DNA from: Helicostylum pulchrum
Taxonomy: Eukaryota > Mucoromycota > Mucoromycetes > Mucorales > Mucoraceae
Length of the DNA stretch: 64,000 nucleotides
Assembly: GCA_025677825.1 (NCBI GenBank)
Contig: JAIXMO010000083.1
Location: 1-64,000 of the forward strand
Reading direction: 5' to 3'
Shown here piece by piece: positions 56,980-64,000 of this stretch (positions are counted from its first letter, which is position 1; every line of letters begins with the position of its first letter). The notes under the pieces were generated by a model that made no database searches, was not told the origin of the DNA, and saw only the letters and a program-made list of their open reading frames with translations. Position numbers and translations under genes: made by a program.

Positions 56980-58991
56980 ATGATTGATCGAGATTCACTG
57001 GATAAATTGATGCTGGCAGATATTATTGAGTTTTGTCAAGAAAGAGGTATGCATATACACACACACACATCTAAGAAAAAATCGAGTTTCTGATAATTCT
57101 GTTGAAAGGATTACAAACCGAAGGAGCAAAAGCCGAATTAATTGAAGATTTATTAAGCTGGGTAAAATAAAATCGTTACCACATATTTTAAAGAAAAAAC
57201 TCACATAAAAAAAAAAAAATCAGAAAGAAAATATTCGATTGGTACCAGCTCCTTCTACACCAAGATTATACACAGCATTAGAACTGCTGCCTGATTCTTC
57301 ATCTACTTTACCTCCACAACAACGATTGGAATTAAACTCGAGAGATTTATCCATGTTGTTTCTCGACGATAAGAATCCTGATTTTGATATTCCGTATCAT
57401 GCGTTGGTGATTGGTAAAAAGTTAGGAAGTGGTGGGTTTAAGGATTGTTATACGGGTATTGTAAGCTACCATTGTAAAATATCATGTACATAGTTTTCTG
57501 ATTGTTTTTAATTTTTTTTAGGTTTATATAAAGGGGTAAAAATAGAAAAAAGTGGGGGACGTGCATTTAATGCAAATAATTAACCTTTATCAACAAAAAA
57601 AAAAAAGAAACCTGTAGCGATTGGAGTATTAAGATTGACACATTTTAATCAGGTGGACTTGGATGAAATTAAACATGAGATAAATGTATTAAAGTAAGGG
57701 TTGCCTGGGTATAAAAAAAAGGAGAGATTGTACTCATGATAGATATAGACAACTAAGACACGAAAACGTCATTCGGTTTATTGGTGTTTGTACACACCCT
57801 CAACATTTATGTATCATTACTGAATTATGCGCAAAAGGAGATTTATTCGATGTTATAAGAAACTATAAGAAACCAAATTTTTCTCAACTGGTAAAAAAAA
57901 AAAAATTACACAATAACAGAAAAAAAAAAAATAGCATGATTTACTGTGTAAAGTTTATTAGGTCATGTACATGTATGATATTGCACTTGGTGTATCTTAT
58001 CTTCATACCCGAAGGTATGTTTTTTTTTTAATTTTAATTATTTTTTCGTTCTGTACACTCACAACAACAACAAAAAAAGACCATCTATTATTCACAGAGT
58101 AAAGTAGCGCTATTCTTCCTTCTTTTCCTTCTTATAATTAAAAAACTGATTTTATCTTTTTAGGATCTCAAATCGATGAATATACTCGTAAGTCAATTTG
58201 ATTGGTAAGATATAAAAGCTTAAAATATTTTCAATATAGATTTCAGGAGACGATAGAGCCAAAGTAAATGACTTTGGTTTAGCTAGAATAAGACCTAAAG
58301 CAAATGTGTTGATGCATACACACTGCGGTACACCGAATTGGTATATAAAAAAAAACGATAAAGTTAATGCACAAGTTATATTAAAAAAAAAAAAAATTCT
58401 TGTAGGCAAGGTAAATATAACTATTTTCGTAGTGTTGTAATAAACTTATATCGTAAAAATAGCACCTGAATATTGGTCTTCAAATCCAAGTTACACAGAA
58501 AAGGTAAAAAAAAAACTGTTTTTTTTAATACTCTTTTTGAATAACACATTCTTTTTTTTTTAGGTTGATGTAAAGTAAAAAAATTAAAGAGTAGTTTTAA
58601 AATAAACCTAATCTCTCTTTTTTAGATATACGCTTGTGGACTAATTTTCTGGGAGATTTTAACATGGGGAGAATATGGATATCCATTTCAAGGTAAATCG
58701 AAATAGCTCATATATAAAAAAAAAAAGTAACTTATTCAGATTTAATAGATTTGACAGAACATGCTTTATACGTGGCGGTAAAAGATCATAGAACAAGACC
58801 TCCGTTGGGAAAATTAAGTCAAATATACCCTCATCAACTCTTGGTTTTACTAATGGAAATGTGGGAAGGAGAATCACAGCTGGTAAATAATAGATATATT
58901 TTTTTTTTCATCTCATCTAAAAAAAAAATTGTGTGTGTAGCGTCCTTCAATGAATCAAGTCGTAGATGTATTATCCGCTTATCTTGCTTAA
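56980..58991 (+). CDS. TKL-like protein kinase with N-terminal SAP-like motif, two microexons (~367 aa)
   Basis: Sixteen proposed exons: 56980-57046, 57109-57161, 57224-57455, 57522-57535, 57608-57693, 57749-57890, 57962-58014, 58080-58098, 58164-58187, 58240-58340, 58406-58410, 58463-58503, 58564-58569, 58626-58692, 58740-58882, 58941-58991. Residues 8-40 look like a SAP motif (LADIIEFCQERGLQTEGAKA). The kinase domain covers about 95-360: glycine loop LGSGGFKDCYTG, HRDLKSMNIL, VNDFGLARI, HCGTPNWQAPEYW, VDIYACGLIFWEILTWGEYG. The order and the GTPNWQAPE phrase fit tyrosine-kinase-like Ser/Thr kinases. The beta-3 strand reads KPVAIGVLRL, so the usual VAIK lysine is Gly. Two exons of 5 nt and 6 nt are needed to restore the core motifs. 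Substrate unknown. Confidence 0.85.
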
Positions 58992-60540
58992 AGAAAAAAA
59001 AAACTCATCATTCCCATAAAAGTAAAAAGGTTTCCTTAATCTGACCTAGTTTATGTTACACTCAATGGAAAAAAATATTATTTGCCCTGATTTTTTCTCC
59101 ATTTGTGTTACTTTGGGGGGTGCTGCTCAAAATTATAGAACAGCTGGATTGCGTTCTAAAATAATTGCTTCTCTTTCGGACACACAACTCCGTGTGAGAA
59201 TCGAGATGTTTTTTATTTAAGACCACGCAAAAAGATGGATTGTGAAAAAAAAAAAAAGACTCTTTTTTAAAATTACATAATTTTCTAGGTAGATTAATTA
59301 AAGTATTTTTCGGATTTAGCGGAACTGTAAAAAAAGAAGTGTTCTTCAAAAAGACAATCTTTGCTCCCGTGACACTAGAGTTTTTACCCTTTTTCGTTGT
59401 AGTACTAAGGTTCCCCGCCTATTACCTTTTTTCTTTTTCAAAAAGCGCTTTTTTTTCAAAAAATGTTTCAAAATAATGAATGTGTGTGTGTGTGTGTGTG
59501 TGAGTATGTAATGAAGGCGGTTTCATATTCTATTGTTAGTTAATGCATGTAATTAAGAAAAGTTGTATTATATGGATTCAAGTTAGTTTTTTTTTTTTTT
59601 GGCCCCGGGGCACTTTTTTTTGTTACTGAAAAAAATTTAAATTGCCTAATTTAAACTTGTTTGATCCTGCCAATCAAACTGTTATGGGGGGAGAGGGGCA
59701 GGTTTCAAGTGAAAGAAGAATGAATAGCTATTAAAAATATTTGAATTGAAAGGAATATATTTTAAATGGTATTTATTATGTTTATTATTGGTAGTGGTAC
59801 TTTTTTACTGCTAAGAAAAAAAATGTCCTGTTCAAAAAGATAATCAAAATACATGTCTCTGGTATACTGACAATCCTTGCTTTTTTATATGTTTGTAATT
59901 ATTCCAGCATACAAATTAAGAGTTATCACAAAATGCAAAGCCTGTAAACATTTGCCCTAACACGCTGGATTCTCTTGTGGTACAAAATGCTAAGCAACTT
60001 TGAGTACTTGCAGGTAATAATTCATTCTTGTAGAGCACAACATTGGTGTACGTAGTCTTTTACTTTTCTTTAATAGTTGTTTAGCTGGTTTTAGTATATT
60101 TAAACCCTATATAATAAAATAACACAATACTTAAATATTTTGGATGTAAAAATAAGCTGTATACTTCGAAAAATAATAATACAGCGGCATCTTTAGTGGC
60201 AAGCCAAACATGTGTATATAGAGAAAGAGAGAGAGAGTAACATTAACAAACAATGGAAAACACTTGCTTTATATATATATATATAATCTTGTAGACCGTT
60301 CTTTTTGTACGCGTATAAACTTGTAGGCTGTTACTTTATATGCCATCAAGTAATAAAATGATGAGCATTTTTATTTCGGCACAAATCATGCAGAACCAAA
60401 GTTTCACCATTTCATTCGCTAAGAATGTATCTGTGACTATGAATTGGAAGGGAGAAAAAAAAATTATTTGTTATGTTTTTTTTGTTTCCTTTTTTTTTCT
60501 TTCTTTGTTAATCACATTCTTGGTTTTTATTGTCGTCAAC
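58992..60540. other. Intergenic region
   Basis: No gene supported. It includes a (TG)11 microsatellite, AT runs near 60270 and a T-rich leader before 60541. An ORF reading into the next start (60340-60603) appears to be 5' leader. Confidence 0.5.
59481..59502 (+). repeat. (TG)11 microsatellite
   Basis: Eleven TG units in intergenic DNA. Confidence 0.9.
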
Positions 60541-63030
60541 ATGCCGGGACCACCTTCAAAACGCAGAAAGGTAATACATATTCATATATATATATATAAA
60601 TAAAGATACCAAAAAAGAAAGGGTATTCATTTTTTTGTTTTTTTTTGAAAATAAAAAAGATGCGGCCTAATAATGCCATAACGAAAGAGAAGCAAGGTAA
60701 TCCAGCTAAAGAAGCTAAAAACAATTCAAGCCAAGAAAAGCAAGCACTTATCAAAGCCGAGTCTCCTGATAAAGCTGTATCTGCTGCTACTAAGGAAAAA
60801 CCCAAGCAAGTACACTCAGAAAGTGCTAGTGAACTGAAACTTGCTGAAAAAGTCCACAAACAAGAGAAAAAAGCAAAGACAAAGACAGAAAAGAAGGCTG
60901 GACATAAGGCCAAGAAAAGTAAAACTAAACATGTAATGAACAAGAATTTGTTTAGAGTAATTTTTAAATGCTTTTTCTAAAATATATATGTGTGTTTACT
61001 AACTTTTTTTTTTCTTTTTTTTTTCGTAGGAAACAAAAACTGTTGAGCCTTTATCATCTACACCCGTACCTAAAGTTTATGAATCAGCTTCTGATTCAGA
61101 TGAAACGGACGAAGAAGATGCTGCTAATCCAACACGTAAAGCAGGACCTAAAGCAGTACCCAAAGCAGCACCCAAAGCAGCACCTAAAGCAGATCCTAAA
61201 CCTAAACCTAAAGCAGATCCTAAACCTACACGTAAAGCAGATCCCAAAGTAACACCTGAAGCAGAACCTAAAGCAGATCTTAAACGTAAAGCAGAACCTG
61301 AGCCAACTCCTACAGAAGCCGCTAAAATTTACGAATCTGATTCTGATTCTGACGAAACCGATAAAGAAGAAGATGTCGCAGCTAAGAAATCAAATAAACG
61401 TAAGATTGTAGATGGCAAAGTTAAATACCGAACCAGCGACGTTATTTCTGATTCGGAATCAGATTCAGATTCTAATAAGGATGCCATATCTAACGTGAAG
61501 AAACCCTATAAATCAATGGACTTTCATTTACAAAAAACAGATAATGTAGAACACCTTAAAGCCAATCGAATTTCATTCCGTAAGAAGAGGGACTACGATG
61601 AGAATATGACAGCTGCAGAGAATATTAAGGGAAGATTAAACGATTTATTTGTTCCTTCTGTAAAAGATGATGAGTTTATTTCCGATTCTGAATCTGATAC
61701 TGATTCTGGTGAAGATTATGAAACAAGAGAGTACCCATCTTGGCAACGTACATTGAGTTTAAAACATAATAAAGAAAAGGATCCTTGGCCTACACAAAGA
61801 AAGTTTGGATATTCTGACAAGTTGAAATTGGAAAAGAGAATTAAAAAGATTTGCAAAGTAAAGAATAAGATTTTTTTAAAATATGTATATACTTATTCTT
61901 TTTTTATTGTTATTAGCGTGAAGGTTTATCGTTTGGTGAAGCAAGAGAAATCTTTTCCAGTAGTAAACGTCGTCCTCATATTCGTTTCTTTCAAAAGATT
62001 GCAAAGGTGTTTCCTAACATGTCATTACATGCTTTAGCCAAGCAGTGTAAAATGATGTACCATGTCAAGAGAGTATCTGCTCCTTGGACACCAGGAGAAA
62101 TCGCTAAATTGAAAGAGTAAGTATAAAAGAATTTGGAGAGGGCATCTTTTTCTCGACAGAAAAAAAAATAACATGTCTATATTAGGTTAATTGAGGAACA
62201 TGGTACCTCACCTACTACATTATCTGAATATATGGAGAGATCACCCAAAAATATTTCTGATTTCATGTATAATCATATGAGTACCGGTAAAATAAGTAAG
62301 TACGCACATCAAAAAAAAAAAAAAAAAAAAAAAGATTCAATTGCATTAAACACCCTGTTTTTTTTAAAAAAAAAAAGATTCTAAGCGTTGGGAGCCTGAA
62401 GAAGATCAAATTATTGCAAAGGCAGCAGCCAAACTTGGACCTGGACAAAGTTTTTCTGCTACAGCTCTTGTATCTGAATTTTACGGTACCCGAACTCCCA
62501 AGCAAATTCATCGCCGATACTACACTCTTCGTCATTTAATTAAAGAAGATGGTACAATTGAACCAAAGAGAAAAGCAACTCTTTCGGAAGAACTTGATTA
62601 CTTGAAGGGGTAAAAGTCAATTTCTAAATTATACGTGCGCAAATCATCAAAAACTAACTTTGGTTTTATATAAAAAGATTATTGAAGCAAGCTGAAGATT
62701 TAGGATTGGAAGAGGAATCTCAATTGGATTATTCAAAGAACAAAGGGTTTGTGTAAGTACACACATTTAAATAGTTAAATATGTTTTTTTAAGAACTAAA
62801 TGTTTTTTTTTTTGATATGTTAGTGCTTCTTCGTTTTACTTGAAGAGTCGCTGCACTATTAACGGGTTTGAAAAAATGCATATCAAAGGTAAATACGAAA
62901 AAAAAGTGATTCGATAAAGAAGAAGCTAATATTCTTGAAAAAATTTGTAGAAATCCTCGAAAAGTTAATCAAAAGACAAGAACGAATTATTGAGTCTCGC
63001 AGACATGAAAAGTTGTTGGGACGAGAATAA
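60541..63030 (+). CDS. Reb1/TTF1-like Myb-domain protein with KAP-rich repeat (~630 aa)
   Basis: Nine proposed exons: 60541-60570, 60660-60932, 61030-61857, 61917-62116, 62186-62295, 62378-62609, 62678-62752, 62824-62888, 62951-63030. The N-terminal third is Lys/Ala/Pro/Glu-rich, with a run of PKA-type repeats near 61136-61300 (KAAPKAAPKADPK pattern) and acidic Ser-Asp clusters (SDSDSDETD, SDSESDTDSG), typical of nucleolar or chromatin proteins. The C-terminal half carries Myb/SANT-like units: IRFFQKIAKVFPNMSLHALA, then SAPWTPGEIAKLKELIEEHG, then KRWEPEEDQIIAKAAAKLG, with aromatic residues at the expected spacing. The order and the RFF-K-A-FP start recall Reb1 and TTF1, the RNA polymerase I terminators and fork-barrier proteins. 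That function is inferred. An Arg/Lys/Glu-rich helix closes the protein. Confidence 0.75.
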
Positions 63031-63565
63031 GTTTTATTTTTATACATATATATTGTTTATCGCTTAAATGGTTACTTGATAAATAAAAAAGACAGAGAGA
63101 AAGAGAAGGATTGTCACGCGGGTTCTTTCTTAAAGATATTTACACCCGGTATTTTATTGGTTTATGGTATTTGATGGGCCTCGTACCATTTTGTATTCCA
63201 TTACAAATTTGCGAGAAGAGAGATATTTGTGTATAAAGAGCGAGAGAGAGGAAAGGGCATTGACTTTCCCCCTCCCCTTTTTTTTTCGGTCTTGAAATTT
63301 TCTGTTTTTTTATTCTCGAGGCATTTTACTTTCTTCTTTTTAAAGCACTAATTCGTTTGGATACAAACAAACAGTAAAACAGAAGTACAATATACATTGT
63401 GTTACGTATCGCCATAGCGTAATACCAGGTTTATACTACACTGTACGATAAGCCACTCTGTTTGAATTAAAAAACCTTAAATTAATTCGGTTATTAAATA
63501 CGAAATCTATTTTTTTTTTTCATCTATTTTTTTCTTTTCTTACTGCGAGATAAAATCAAAAAAAA
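63031..63565. other. Intergenic region
   Basis: 3' flank of the Myb gene and promoter of the last gene; T/C-rich leader at 63510-63540. No other feature recognised. Confidence 0.5.
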
Positions 63566-63978
63566 ATGTCCAAGTTTTTCAGTCTTTTAACTATCGCTTC
63601 AATTGCTATTGCTAGCGTCTCTGCTCAAGCACCTACATCTAATTTAGTTGATGGCGCTTGTGTTACAAACTATGATGCTTCTATTGATTATTTCCCTCAA
63701 AAGTTAAACACTGGTAAAGGCAAATCATACAAAAAAAAAAAGAAAAAAAAAAAACTCAATTTTTTTTCATTTATATAGCTGATGATAAGGGAACTTTCTT
63801 TTCTGTTTCATATCATAATAACTACAAGATTGTCGAGAACCATAAGAGTGGTCGTAACTACGTTCTTGTTCAATGTGGTACACCTGCGCCTACTGGTTTA
63901 ACTAATGTTACTGAGATTTATAATATTCCTGTAACCAAAGTTGCCGCAATGGAAACCACCGCAGTTCCTTATCTCGAG
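63566..63978 (+). CDS. Secreted periplasmic-binding-protein-like protein, N-terminal part (runs off window)
   Basis: Two exons are visible, 63566-63713 and 63779-63978; a donor at 63979 shows that the gene continues beyond the window. The N-terminus is a clear signal peptide (KFFSLLTIASIAIASVSAQA). The mature part begins LVDGACVTNYDASIDYFPQK and continues FSVSYHNNYKIVENHKSGRN, YVLVQCGTPAP, IPVTKVAAMETTAVPYLE. This pattern (YHxxYK, YVLxQCGTPxP, a strand ending in a threonine-rich TT) recalls the fungal proteins annotated as periplasmic-binding-protein-like (TroA/FhuD type), extracellular proteins of unclear function. The family is inferred from about 115 residues only. Confidence 0.65.
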
Positions 63979-64000
63979 GTAAAAAAAATAAAATAAAAAA

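Noticed and set aside
59664..59680. Short identity with the 18S rRNA 5' end (TTGATCCTGCCA)
   Set aside because: Only about 12 bases match and flanks are unrelated; no rRNA here.

Overview
The window is nuclear DNA of a filamentous fungus, most likely of the Mucorales (Mucoromycota). The base composition is strongly AT-rich, with many homopolymer runs. Genes are dense and split by very short introns (about 45-110 bp, GT...AG). The gene set fits: a white-collar-2-type PAS/GATA protein, a Rim101/PacC zinc-finger protein, Fat1, Whi3, dihydroxyacid dehydratase, a pepsin-like protease and a taspase. I cannot name the species. Exon boundaries were assigned by eye, from reading-frame continuity across GT/AG (once GC/AG) sites, so individual splice sites may be off by a few bases even where the gene call is firm.

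Layout. 1-8375 (+): two tandem copies of a very large protein made of an N-terminal beta-propeller-like region and a C-terminal six-helix TRP-like cation channel; the first copy is cut by the window edge. 9336-17653 (-): a GBD/FH3 formin-like protein without FH1/FH2, an uncharacterised protein with an RVxF-like motif, and an 11-exon SNF2/STH1-type remodeller ATPase. 17946-21107 (+): a five-exon gene that I read as a CENP-M-like kinetochore protein, a WC-2-like photoreceptor partner and a Pcl-type cyclin. 21147-24896 (-): a 76-residue small protein and a 1137-residue single-exon protein that resembles the CST telomere subunit CTC1. 25519-34093: a small tail-anchored or GPI-type protein, a decayed RhoGAP-like locus, ILV3 (-), a second pseudogene and a secreted aspartic protease. 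34875-42414 (+): Rim101-like factor, Fat1-like acyl-CoA synthetase and taspase. 44178-46488: a head-to-head pair of Pst2/WrbA flavodoxin-fold quinone reductases. 48104-51573 (-): a GATA factor with two fingers, and a uridine-kinase-family protein. 52113-58991 (+): Whi3-like RNA-binding protein, AIFM2-like oxidoreductase and a SAP-kinase with 5- and 6-nt microexons. 60541-64000 (+): a Reb1/TTF1-like Myb protein and the start of a secreted protein.

The genes do not form one pathway. Regulatory proteins are over-represented (SNF2, WC-2, cyclin, Rim101, GATA, Whi3, kinase, Reb1-like). Four of them share a peculiar [N/S]-I-Q-Q-Q glutamine repeat. The observations most worth a second look are the CENP-M-like gene (Mucorales are reported to have lost CENP-A), the CTC1-like protein, the propeller-channel fusion family, the microexon kinase that lacks the beta-3 lysine, the two-finger GATA protein with the same intron in each finger, and short pogo-like MITEs between genes.
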